This document shows, piece by piece, positions 29,754 to 38,119 of a stretch of 64,000 bases of DNA. Position 1 is the stretch's first letter, and every line of letters begins with the position of its first letter. This stretch comes from Candidatus Poribacteria bacterium (GTDB lineage Bacteria; Poribacteria; WGA-4E; GCA-2687025), in contig JABGQA010000088.1 of the NCBI GenBank assembly GCA_018644665.1, positions 62,001 to 126,000 on the forward strand, given 5' to 3'. A program made the position numbers and the translations under genes. The notes beneath the pieces are model-generated. The model made no database searches and was not told the origin of the DNA. It saw nothing but the letters and a program-made list of their open reading frames with translations.

Positions 29754-30773
29754 CTACTGGGCCGCTCGTACGCGCGGGTCGGCGCCCGGGGGCGGAGCGA
29801 GGCTTGGCGTGAACAGACGCCGCTCGACATCCGCGACATCGGAGCCGAGAGTGGAGCGCATCGCCGTCGAGATCGTCTCCCCTTGCCGTAGCTCTCGTAG
29901 CACCTGCTGCACGAGTTCGCCGCCGAAGGTGTTCAGCAGGTAGCTGCCCAGAACGGCGCATTGGTGGTACGCGAGCGAGACGTGTTCGCCCGGGAGTTCG
30001 GAGAACGGCATGTCGAGGTCGGACAGCGCGAGAGCGCAGTCCCCGTCGACCGCTTGGCGAACGCGGTCCTTCTCCCACTGCATGAGCGGCTTCGACAGCG
30101 CGCCGGCGAGCGCCTCGTCGAGCCAATGCGGGCAGCGGCCGCGCGTGATTTCATGCACCAGGATATGCGTGTATTCGTGTCTCAGGAGCGCGCACAGCAG
30201 GCCGGGGTTCGGCGTCGGGCTGTGCAGGAAGATGGCGATGCCCGAACTGTCCTGCGCCAGACCGGCGGCCCACAACGGCCAGCCCTTCCGCGCGGGGTTC
30301 GTCGCGGGCAGCAGATGGACGGTAACTCTCGAGGACGGCGTCACGCCCAACGTCTGCTCGAACTCGGCGTACGCGTGGGACAGGGCGCGGCAGGCGATGT
30401 CACCGGCCGCGGGCGGGATTCCCTCCGCCAGCGTTACCGTGAACCTGTGCTGATACGCTTGCGCCTCGGGCGTACTGAGGGCGTCCGCCAGTTGCTCGAA
30501 CGCGACGCGTTCTTCCAAGATGCGCTGCTGGCGTCTCTTCGCGGCCTCATGATCGGGCGCGGCAAAGAGCGCCTTGTCCAGGGCGGCCAGGGCGCTATCC
30601 CAGTCACCGAGGTACTCGCACACCTTCGCGTAGTCCACGTATGCGGACGTGTGCTCGGGCTGTAGCGCGAGTCCTTCGCGGTAGAACCCCGCGGAAGCGA
30701 CGTAGTCGCCACGCTGGTACGCGCCGACGGCAGCGTTGAAGTAGGCGCTCGCGCTGTATGCGCTTTCGGTCAT
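29754..30773 (-). CDS. TPR protein with a C-terminal gluzincin metallopeptidase domain
   Basis: 339 residues from ATG 30773 (GTG two codons earlier is possible). Residues about 10-85 hold two or more TPR units (AYFNAAVGAYQRGDYVASAG, DWDSALAALDKALFAAPDH). Residues about 110-290 resemble the MA-type peptidase: zinc motif HEYTH at about 199-203 followed by WLDEALA with the third ligand glutamate at about 220 (HExxH-x(16)-E). The C-terminal helices continue without a membrane segment and no signal peptide is seen, so location is unclear. Downstream of the ECF/FHA pair on the same strand, separated by 34 bases, suggesting one transcription unit. Confidence 0.75.
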   Translation of the reverse strand: MTESAYSASAYFNAAVGAYQRGDYVASAGFYREGLALQPEHTSAYVDYAKVCEYLGDWDSALAALDKALFAAPDHEAAKRRQQRILEERVAFEQLADALSTPEAQAYQHRFTVTLAEGIPPAAGDIACRALSHAYAEFEQTLGVTPSSRVTVHLLPATNPARKGWPLWAAGLAQDSSGIAIFLHSPTPNPGLLCALLRHEYTHILVHEITRGRCPHWLDEALAGALSKPLMQWEKDRVRQAVDGDCALALSDLDMPFSELPGEHVSLAYHQCAVLGSYLLNTFGGELVQQVLRELRQGETISTAMRSTLGSDVADVERRLFTPSLAPPPGADPRVRAAQ

Positions 30774-30807
30774 AACCACACGCGGTCCACGATGATAGAA
30801 AACGCGT

Positions 30808-31860
30808 TTAGCAGCGTATCATCCCCACGACGCGTATCTCGGCGCCTCCGAACTGCACCAGTGACTCGGACTCTATCTGAGCCGAACCGTCGATACGGGA
30901 GGCGTTCACGATGACGCCGTTCATGCTCTCGAGATCGGTCACGAAGACCTTGCCGTCGCACAGATCCAGACGCGCGTGGCGGCGGGACAGGCGTCGGCTG
31001 GAGTCGTGTAGACTCACGGTCGCTTTGCGGCCGCGGCCGAGGACGACTTCACTCAGGTCGACGACGTACCGGTCGCCGGTCGCCGAGCCGAAGATGGCAC
31101 GGGCGTATCCACGCGTCTCGGACTCGATCTGCTCCAGTGTCAGCTTTGTGCCACCCATCTCGACGACGCAGCCTATCTCTATGGGCGTCGGCTCGTCGAT
31201 GCGCTCGCCGTTCACGAGCGTGCCGTTCTGACTACCGAGGTCCGTAACGACGACTTCACCGTCGAGCAGGAGAACCCGCGTGTGACGCCGGGAGATCTGT
31301 CCATCCCCTTCGACGCGGAACGCCACGTGCCCTCGCCCGAAGACCGCCTCACAGAGCTTGATCTCGATTTCCCGCGGCTCGATCGCGTCGTCTTCCAACG
31401 CCTCGGCATAGAGGAGGACGCTGTCGGAACGCGCCGTGCGAGACGGCATGTCCACCGCTTCGACCGCCCTCGGCACGGACGGGAACGTGTCCATGGCCGC
31501 CTGACGATCGGAATACGACGCCTGCACGAGTTCGCTGTCCGTTCCGGCAGGGAGCGGACTTGCGGCTATGCGGCTTCGTCGCTGCACATCGCGGAAGCTA
31601 CGGAGCGTCTTCACCTTAAGGCGCGCGACTCTCGCCTGTATTTGCGGGTCACGTTCGTCGCCGCCGCGCATAGTCTCCTTACGAACCGCGCGGATCGTGG
31701 TCTTGAGGCCTTCGAACTCGCCGTCCCCGGTCCATTTGTGGAGCGCCTTCTGCTCGTCGCGCGTCAGGCGATTCCCCTCCCGATACCGGGTATGCGCTTC
31801 GAGTGCCTCAGAGAGTTCACCCTCTCGGCATTCGTCGCGATCTGCGTCATACCTGTTCAT
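30808..31860 (-). CDS. Protein with two FHA domains, encoded with an ECF sigma factor
   Basis: 350 residues. Two forkhead-associated domains occupy about 165-245 and 265-345. Each has the phosphothreonine-binding set: GRG (175-177 and 275-277), S-R-R-H (190-193 and 292-295) and the N-G turn (N212 and N314). The first 100 residues are charged, helical and free of the zinc-binding HxxxCxxC of classical anti-sigma factors. The ATG at 31860 lies 14 bases inside the upstream ECF gene, implying translational coupling. FHA domains read Ser/Thr phosphorylation, so this protein may link kinase signalling to the sigma factor; no kinase gene is in the window. Confidence 0.85.
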   Translation of the reverse strand: MNRYDADRDECREGELSEALEAHTRYREGNRLTRDEQKALHKWTGDGEFEGLKTTIRAVRKETMRGGDERDPQIQARVARLKVKTLRSFRDVQRRSRIAASPLPAGTDSELVQASYSDRQAAMDTFPSVPRAVEAVDMPSRTARSDSVLLYAEALEDDAIEPREIEIKLCEAVFGRGHVAFRVEGDGQISRRHTRVLLLDGEVVVTDLGSQNGTLVNGERIDEPTPIEIGCVVEMGGTKLTLEQIESETRGYARAIFGSATGDRYVVDLSEVVLGRGRKATVSLHDSSRRLSRRHARLDLCDGKVFVTDLESMNGVIVNASRIDGSAQIESESLVQFGGAEIRVVGMIRC

Positions 31861-32623
31861 CGCCGTCCTCCGAGTACTGGTCGAAGTCGAAACCCCGTCT
31901 TACCAGTATCTGTCTCAGTTCCCGGGTGCCACGGAATATCCACACCTTGACAGTGTTTTCCTTCTGATTGAGGGCGTTTCCGATCTCCGCGATGCTCATC
32001 CCCTCGAGGTGACGGAACGTCCAAGCTACCCGATGGTTGCTCTTGGTCATCAACTCGAGTCCTTGTTCGATGAGTTCGCGGGTCTCCTTGTTCTCAAGGA
32101 GCTCGTCGGGCAGCGGTCCATCGTCTTTGTACCGATGGAGCATCTCCTCGACGCCCTCGTCCTCCCCGTGCTGCAGTACTTCCCGGACCCGGCTGCGCTT
32201 ACGGAAGATATCGATGATCGCGTTCTTTGCGATCTGATTCAGCCAGGACTGGAAATTCCCACGCTCGGGATCCCACAGGTCTATCTTCTGCCAGACACGC
32301 ATGAAGATGTCTTGCCATGCTTCCTCGGCATCCTCATGGCTCTGCAACATCCGATACGCTTTGCTGTATATCCAGGTTCCATATTGATCGAGCAGCCATT
32401 GAAGGCCGGTGTCGTTGCCCTGCTGCAGAGCCTGCAACCACCAGTAGTCCTGGTCTGTAGTGCCGTCAGACACGCTCACCGATTGATTCCTATAACCTAC
32501 CGCGACGGCGCCTTTTGTCGGCGTTTTCGTCGCGACCGCAGTTCTCGCCATACTTGACTCCCGTGACCCTCGGCCCGCGTCCGGCGGGGACTTTTCGGAC
32601 CCCGGCGGATTCCTGTCTGACAT
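31847..32623 (-). CDS. ECF-family RNA polymerase sigma factor
   Basis: 258 residues with an unstructured N-terminal extension of about 55 residues. Region 2 is LLDQYGTWIYSKAYRMLQSH then EDAEEAWQDIFMRVWQKID and NFQSWLNQIAKNAIIDIFRK; region 4 is NHRVAWTFRHLEGMSIAEIG then LNQKENTVKVWIFRGTRELR. ATG 32623 has AAGGGG upstream; an internal ATG 25 codons later is possible. There is no zinc-type anti-sigma gene beside it; instead the overlapping next gene encodes an FHA protein, and a TPR-metallopeptidase follows. Divergent from the TPR lipoprotein gene at 32866, so the 32624-32865 gap should contain both promoters. Confidence 0.92.
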   Translation of the reverse strand: MSDRNPPGSEKSPPDAGRGSRESSMARTAVATKTPTKGAVAVGYRNQSVSVSDGTTDQDYWWLQALQQGNDTGLQWLLDQYGTWIYSKAYRMLQSHEDAEEAWQDIFMRVWQKIDLWDPERGNFQSWLNQIAKNAIIDIFRKRSRVREVLQHGEDEGVEEMLHRYKDDGPLPDELLENKETRELIEQGLELMTKSNHRVAWTFRHLEGMSIAEIGNALNQKENTVKVWIFRGTRELRQILVRRGFDFDQYSEDGDEQV

Positions 32624-32865
32624 AGAGCAAACCCCTTGCTACTTGATACGGCGTGCCGTTGGAAACGGTTGCAGGCATAGCCGCGCCAGCAGGCTGGGGG
32701 TTGCCTCACGGGAGATAGCTTCGTCAGAATACCAGCAGAAGGTCATCGCTACACGCATGGGCACGTTGGTTTCTCGGCCGGGTACGGAGTGGGTCGAAGT
32801 CGTTGGGTAACCTGTACGCTCGAAAAGCTGCGCGCGCAAATCGGGGCATTGTCGCGTCTGCGTCG

Positions 32866-33603
32866 ATGCGGCGATTCCCCGTGTCATTGCTCTCAGTCTT
32901 TGCGCTCGGGGCGCTTGTGCTGTGTGGCTGTCGCGTGCAGGTGGCGTCGGTCAAGGAGGCGAATCTCGACTTCGCGAAGGGGGCCTTCGCCTCCGCGGGC
33001 GAAGCGTATGACAACGCCATCGCCAACGCGAAGCGTCCCTCGCCCGAGGAGATCCGGCTCCGCTACAACCTCGGCTCGGCCTACTACAAGCAGGATGAGG
33101 CCACCAAGGCGACCGGTCAACTGCAGCAGGCGGCGGAGCGCGTCGCCGGTCACGGCGCGCGTGAGGACTCGGCCACGCGACCCACGGACCATTCCCACGA
33201 AGAGACGCGCGGAGAGGTTGATACATCGTTCCAATTTGCCGCGTATTACAACCTGGGCGCCGCGTACTATCGGGAGCGCGAATACTCCCGTTCCGCAGAG
33301 GCGTTGCAGGCGGCCCTTGTCGTAAATCCGGACGACGTGGACGCGAAGCACAATCTCGAACTCGCGCTCGAGGAGCTGCGTAGCCAGATGTCCGTCGGAG
33401 GGGCTCCGGATGAAGATACGCCACAGCCGACCCCGCGACAGGGAGATGGCGATCCCGAACCCATGCCGCAGAATCCCACCAATCTCTCTCCAGAAGAAGC
33501 TGAGCGTCTGGTGGACATGTTCGGCGGCGACGACGCCGGCCATCAGCAACAGCGAATCCGCAGCATGCTCCCGCCGCGCTACGACGTCGAGAAGGACTGG
33601 TAG
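32866..33603 (+). CDS. TPR-repeat lipoprotein
   Basis: 245 residues from ATG 32866, chosen because it gives a lipoprotein signal (RRFPVSLLSVFALGALVLCG followed by C; the frame is open to 32803). TPR units lie at about 40-75 (LRYNLGSAYYKQDEATKATG) and 120-165 (AAYYNLGAAYYREREYSRSA, VNPDDVDAKHNLELALEEL). The C-terminus is proline-rich and acidic, then SPEEAERLVDMFGGDDA and a short basic end, as in BatC/BatE-like TPR proteins of aerotolerance operons, though no MoxR or VWA gene is adjacent. Probably anchored in the outer or inner membrane facing the periplasm. The following coding region overlaps it. Confidence 0.78.
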   Translation: MRRFPVSLLSVFALGALVLCGCRVQVASVKEANLDFAKGAFASAGEAYDNAIANAKRPSPEEIRLRYNLGSAYYKQDEATKATGQLQQAAERVAGHGAREDSATRPTDHSHEETRGEVDTSFQFAAYYNLGAAYYREREYSRSAEALQAALVVNPDDVDAKHNLELALEELRSQMSVGGAPDEDTPQPTPRQGDGDPEPMPQNPTNLSPEEAERLVDMFGGDDAGHQQQRIRSMLPPRYDVEKDW

Positions 33604-34648
33604 AAGCGTCCTACCGGGGCTTCGACTCGCGCTGCTCTTGGTCTTGGCCACGGGCTCCCTGGCTGGTCTATGTGCATGCAACCGCCACGCGGACGACTCC
33701 GCGCCACGCGTCGGCGTGCTCTTCCCGACGGCCACCACCCCGACAACCAGCGCCATGAAGACCGCCATCATGCGCTACGCCGCGAGCGCGGACGTCCACG
33801 TTTCATGGCGCGACGGCGACGACCGCGACCCGGCTCTGACCCCGGCCGAGCAGGAACTCCAAAACGCCGTGGACCTCATACGGGAGGATGGCGTACAGGC
33901 GCTTGTCTACACTCCATCCGACGGTCGTACGGCATCCGACGTGCTGCGTGAGGCAGCTTCCGCGGGCGTGCCGGTTATCTGCGTGGACTCCGTGCCCGAG
34001 AACTTCTCCGTCGACGGCATCGTGATGGTCCCGCCGGCATACGCAGGGGAAATGGCCGCCACCGCGGCGCTGGAGCGCGCTCGGCAGCAACGTCGCGTGA
34101 ATGTCGAAGGCTTCATCAACGCGCTCGTCATCGAGGGCTCCTGGCAGAGCGACATCGACCGCGAAGTGGCGCGTGGCTTCTACAACGTCCTCGACAAGGA
34201 CCCGGCTGTCCGCGTGCTCTCGCACACGTCGACGCTTACCCCTACCGACGCATTCCAGTTCGTGAGCCGCGAACTGAACAGCTACGCGGGAAACGTGCAA
34301 CTCCTGCTGGTTGCGTCCACTGAGTACGTCCCCGGCGCCCTCCTCGCGGCGCGGACGCACGGCCTGTCTGATTGGCTGATATCCGCGGGTGTAGGCGCCG
34401 GGGTCGAGGCATGTCGGCTAACGCTCGACAACGTGCACGACTTCGAGGTGGACGGCATGGCGGCCGAAAGGGCGACGTTCGCCGTCCGGGTCGCGCGCAG
34501 CCTGGCGGTCGGAGAACCTGTGGCGCCCGATGGCGTGTATCGGAACGGCACAGTGGACGTGCCTCTGTACCGGCAGGAGCCGCGCGTGCTTTCGCGCGAC
34601 AACGTGCGGGAGATGCAGGATCTGTGGCCGAGCCTGTTCCCGCAGTAG
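33410..34648 (+). CDS. Periplasmic-binding-protein-like (type 1, sugar-binding family) lipoprotein
   Basis: The convincing protein starts near 33605: a hydrophobic leader (LRLALLLVLATGSLAGLCAC with a lipobox-like end) then a type 1 periplasmic binding fold (PRVGVLFPTATTPTTSAMKT, QNAVDLIREDGVQALVYTPS, AASAGVPVICVDSVPENFSV), as in RbsB/XylF-type proteins. No standard start codon lies just before the leader. The only well-equipped start is ATG 33410, six bases after GGAGGGG but 194 bases inside the upstream TPR gene, giving 412 residues whose first 65 look unnatural. I report that start with low confidence; the body to 34648 is solid. No ABC permease or ATPase is adjacent, so sensing rather than uptake is possible. 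Confidence 0.72.
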   Translation: MKIRHSRPRDREMAIPNPCRRIPPISLQKKLSVWWTCSAATTPAISNSESAACSRRATTSRRTGRSVLPGLRLALLLVLATGSLAGLCACNRHADDSAPRVGVLFPTATTPTTSAMKTAIMRYAASADVHVSWRDGDDRDPALTPAEQELQNAVDLIREDGVQALVYTPSDGRTASDVLREAASAGVPVICVDSVPENFSVDGIVMVPPAYAGEMAATAALERARQQRRVNVEGFINALVIEGSWQSDIDREVARGFYNVLDKDPAVRVLSHTSTLTPTDAFQFVSRELNSYAGNVQLLLVASTEYVPGALLAARTHGLSDWLISAGVGAGVEACRLTLDNVHDFEVDGMAAERATFAVRVARSLAVGEPVAPDGVYRNGTVDVPLYRQEPRVLSRDNVREMQDLWPSLFPQ

Positions 34649-34910
34649 CGCGCGACGACGATGGGCGGCCGGTGAGAGCGTAGCGCTGCTATCACGGTTT
34701 GCGTGGCGCCGTGGCATCACCCATCGGGCGGCCGTGCAGGCCTACCTGACCGGCCCCATCGCGCCGTTTCTACTCGGTATGGCCATGCGCTCTGGCGTCG
34801 CGAATCGCCTGCTGGGACGGGGCCAACGCTGTGAGGTCCAATCCGCTTTGCGGGCAGCGCCGTCACGCCTTGGCCCTCGCACGAGTCACCGTCCATAGAC
34901 CAGACGTCCG

Positions 34911-36968
34911 TCAAACACGCCCTACATCGCGCGCGCGGTCTGCCAACGAGTCGAACGCGCGCCGCATGTCCTCGGTCTGCGCCGCCGAAATGGCCCCCTC
35001 TGGCCGGTCGACTTGGTACAGGCCGGCGTCTATCTTCCCGGTATCGAGCTCCGCCCTACCCCGCCCTATCACATCGCTAGCCTTGTCGTGTCGGCGATTC
35101 AGGAGGTGGGCTTCGGCAAGCCCGAGATACATCTGGATGCGCGACGCTGTCGGCGATAGGTAGGACAGTAACGCGTCCTCAAGCAGTGCAACCGCCTCGC
35201 CCGGCCGGTCCAGCGTCCGCAGGAGAGCCGCGAACTCGCAATAGGCTTGGGCGAAGTGGGGCTCGGAGCTGATCGCGTGAGTGTAGTGGGCGATGGCTTC
35301 GGTGGAGCGGCCGAGGCGCCATGCCGTGCGGGCGCGATAGGCCGCCACGTAGCCGTCGTCGGCGAGCGTGTGGGCCGCCCGTGACAGAGCCTTGTAGGCG
35401 TCGGCGTGTTTCTGCTGTTCGTACAGCGTGATGCCCCGGTTCTTGTAGAGCTGCGCCAAGAGCAGGCCGTGCAGACGTTCTCGGAGTTGCGCGCCGGGCG
35501 TCGACTCCAGATACGCGCGGATGATGTCGAGCCGGAGCCGGATGTCGCTCAGCGCTGTCAGGCCTTCTATGTCGCTCTCATCTAGCTCGCGCGGATTGAC
35601 CCTCGTGAAGCGCCCGATGGCCGTCTGCGTCGCCGCCAGGACGCCGCGGGCCCCGATCCCCTCGCGCGACGTGAACATGCGTTCCGCGTAGTTGTAGATT
35701 GTCAGCAGATGCAGCGGCGCCATATCCAGCACGGCCTGGACGTCGTTGGAGTAGTCGGCAGAACCGGCGGCCGCATACATCCCGCGGACGTACGGATCCG
35801 CTTCCCACCCCGGTATACGCGTGAGTTCCTCGCGTGCCTGATCGTGTTGATGGCTACACATGGCGAAATACATGGCGCGGTCTATCTGCTGCTTCCGACC
35901 GTCCACGCCGAAGCGCGCCAGACGCTCTCGTCGACGCCCCCGGAAGTCCGCATCGATGGTATACACATGCTGATCCAGGAAAGCCTGCACCTGGCTCACC
36001 CACGGCGCTTCTACGCGCACGTAGCGGTGACCGGCCTCGGCGACCCTACGCCGCTCGTCGTCGTGGTCGAGGTAGTAGCGGATCGACTCGGCGGCCTCGT
36101 CGAAGTCGTCGTAATAGACGATGTGCTCGCCTTCGACCAACGGCCTCACGAGGCCGCCTACTCGATTCGGGCGCTTCGCAAGCACCATAGCCCCGGCCGC
36201 CATGGCCTCACCCACACGGTAGGTCAGGTTCGGCGGCCCTTGGCCAGAGTGCTGGAAGACGATCTTTGAGCGGGCGTATATCCGCATCATGCCTTGGAGG
36301 ACGGGACCCTCGAGCACGCACACGCCAACGCCTTCGCGCGTCAGGCGCCTGAGCTTCTCGAGTTCGAGACACCGCAGCCGCGTCATCTTTGGAACGGAAT
36401 GCCCAACGAACGAGATATCGATCGCACGATCGGAGAACTGAATCGGCACATCCGGTGTGAGCCAGCCTGCCGTGAAGTAGTTGAAGCAGACCCAGTTGTC
36501 GTGACCGGCCTGTCGGAAATTCTCCTCGATCTCGGGGTAGGCCGTGCCTACAAGGTCGAAGTAATAGGCCAGGCGCCTGTACGCGTCGATGTTCTTGAAT
36601 TCATCTTCCAGCCAGGCGACCGTCGGCACGGGACACTCCGCCAACCCCCGTGGTAGGAATCCGATGTGCGGTCGTAGGTAGAAGACCCAGTCCGGCTCCC
36701 CGCCGATCAGGCGGAAGATGTCCGTCAGTTCCGCGTCGGCGGCGACAGTTTGGTATGAGGACGTGGGGTCCATCGCGCGCCAGGCGTCGGTCGACACGTA
36801 CTCGCCCTCGGGGCCGACGCACACGACATCGTGCCCCAGTTCCCTCAGTCCCCGCTCGAACGTGTACAGACATGGCACGGGTGGGTATGAATGCAGCACG
36901 AGGACCCGATCGCCGGGCCTTGGGCGCCGGTTGCTGCCGCCGGGCCGCACGTCTGTGGAGGACATCAT
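34911..36968 (-). CDS. CgeB-like glycosyltransferase with C-terminal TPR region
   Basis: 685 residues from ATG 36968 (frame open to 37088 with unlikely residues). The N-terminal 370 residues form a GT4-like two-Rossmann unit of the CgeB/DUF3880 type: DRVLVLHSYPPVPCLYTFER, DISFVGHSVPKMTRLRCLEL, then KIVFQHSGQGPPNLTYRVGE and AMAAGAMVLAKR, where E-x(7)-G replaces the usual E-x-x-x-x-x-x-G-x-P. The C-terminal 250 residues include TPRs (LYKNRGITLYEQQKHADAYK, AYRARTAWRLGRSTEAIAHY). Such proteins glycosylate surface or cytosolic targets; the domain order mirrors the second half of the transferase at 25856. The acceptor is unknown. Confidence 0.78.
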   Translation of the reverse strand: MMSSTDVRPGGSNRRPRPGDRVLVLHSYPPVPCLYTFERGLRELGHDVVCVGPEGEYVSTDAWRAMDPTSSYQTVAADAELTDIFRLIGGEPDWVFYLRPHIGFLPRGLAECPVPTVAWLEDEFKNIDAYRRLAYYFDLVGTAYPEIEENFRQAGHDNWVCFNYFTAGWLTPDVPIQFSDRAIDISFVGHSVPKMTRLRCLELEKLRRLTREGVGVCVLEGPVLQGMMRIYARSKIVFQHSGQGPPNLTYRVGEAMAAGAMVLAKRPNRVGGLVRPLVEGEHIVYYDDFDEAAESIRYYLDHDDERRRVAEAGHRYVRVEAPWVSQVQAFLDQHVYTIDADFRGRRRERLARFGVDGRKQQIDRAMYFAMCSHQHDQAREELTRIPGWEADPYVRGMYAAAGSADYSNDVQAVLDMAPLHLLTIYNYAERMFTSREGIGARGVLAATQTAIGRFTRVNPRELDESDIEGLTALSDIRLRLDIIRAYLESTPGAQLRERLHGLLLAQLYKNRGITLYEQQKHADAYKALSRAAHTLADDGYVAAYRARTAWRLGRSTEAIAHYTHAISSEPHFAQAYCEFAALLRTLDRPGEAVALLEDALLSYLSPTASRIQMYLGLAEAHLLNRRHDKASDVIGRGRAELDTGKIDAGLYQVDRPEGAISAAQTEDMRRAFDSLADRARDVGRV

Positions 36969-37244
36969 TCCGGCCGGTTGCCGCTCTTCTGACACCGCGA
37001 TCGCTCCGCGTTTGCCGCTGCGATGGCTACAGGCGTCGCCCTCGCTTCGCCTGCGCGCCACTATCGCCGTGCTGCGCGCGCATGGCAAGCGTGTCAGACA
37101 CGAGCGGCTCAGGATCGTGGTCGAGGATCATCGCATGGGGTCAGATCCAGATCTGCCGCCTGGATTCCCGTTACAGACGCGCGGACAAGGCCGCATGGGC
37201 CGACGCGTACCGTGCGTACGAACCCGCCCAGGGAAAAACGACGG

Positions 37245-37982
37245 CTACGGTCGGAGCATGGGGTGTCGGTCTCCGCCAGAGTCGCGCGGGAAGCGGTCCA
37301 ACGCGACATCACCGGGCAGGTAGTGCCACGCCGTGCTGAATCGGGATCGATCGCTGGTATTGTCGTGCGTGCCGTGCAGGAGGTTCGCGGAGAAAAACAC
37401 AACCGTGCCCGCGGGTACGCACACGTCGACTGCGTCCTCGTCGGCGACATCCGTCTCCATGCCGAAGCCGCCGTCGATGCGTCGATGCTCCGCGATGTCC
37501 TGCGACCGGTGACTACCCGGAGCCACCCGCAAGCAGCCGTTGCCCGCGTCCGTATCCTCGTAGTAGATAGCGCAACTCAGGATTCGGTCGGTGTTCGTCC
37601 CGAAGTAGTAGTTGTCCTGATGCCAGCGCACGGACGTGCCGCCGTCGGGCAGTTTCGGGAAGAACTTCGTGCCGAATACGTCCAGATCTCGCCCGAGCAG
37701 AACCGCGACGCGCTCGACGATCTCCGGCTCGCGCGCGATGTCGAGGATCTTCGGCTCGACGGCCGCGACGCCCTGTATCTTGTGCAGGAAGCCCGGTGTC
37801 TGCTCTCCGCCTTCTCCGAATTCGAACGACCAGTGGGGTGTGCCCAACTCGACGATACGGCCCCTCGCCACGAGGTCGAGGAAGAGCGACGTGTAGCGTT
37901 CGAGCTTCTCCCCGTGGATGAGACCCGGGAAGATCAGGAATCCCTCGTCCTCGAACTGCCCGACTTCCGCCTTGGTGAGCAT
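37245..37982 (-). CDS. Phytanoyl-CoA dioxygenase (PhyH) family Fe(II)/2-oxoglutarate oxygenase
   Basis: 245 residues from ATG 37982 after AGAGG. The family opening FEDEGFLIFPGLIHGEKLER is clear, the iron-binding H-x-D is in VRWHQDNYYFGTN, and the distal histidine is in FFSANLLHGTHDNTSDRSRF with the 2-oxoglutarate-binding Arg a few residues on. The metal triad is complete, so it should be catalytically competent. Substrate cannot be inferred; PhyH-type enzymes hydroxylate fatty acyl, amino-acid or natural-product substrates. It lies downstream of an ankyrin gene derived from an ECF-ankyrin fusion, and the same pairing (ECF-ankyrin then PhyH) is present as a decayed copy at 40282-43053. Confidence 0.9.
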   Translation of the reverse strand: MLTKAEVGQFEDEGFLIFPGLIHGEKLERYTSLFLDLVARGRIVELGTPHWSFEFGEGGEQTPGFLHKIQGVAAVEPKILDIAREPEIVERVAVLLGRDLDVFGTKFFPKLPDGGTSVRWHQDNYYFGTNTDRILSCAIYYEDTDAGNGCLRVAPGSHRSQDIAEHRRIDGGFGMETDVADEDAVDVCVPAGTVVFFSANLLHGTHDNTSDRSRFSTAWHYLPGDVALDRFPRDSGGDRHPMLRP

Positions 37983-38119
37983 GTGGTACCTCTGCTGCGG
38001 GTTCCGCGCCGCGGCGCCAGGTCGCGCGGCCTTTTCGACACGCGGATTATCGGACCGCGAGCAGACGACCACAACCCGCCTTACGTTGGCTACCTCGCCG
38101 GATCGCGCCGCGTGTAGCA

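Noticed and set aside
30808-31150. Treating the FHA protein N-terminus as a zinc anti-sigma domain
   Set aside because: The HxxxCxxC motif is absent in the first 100 residues.
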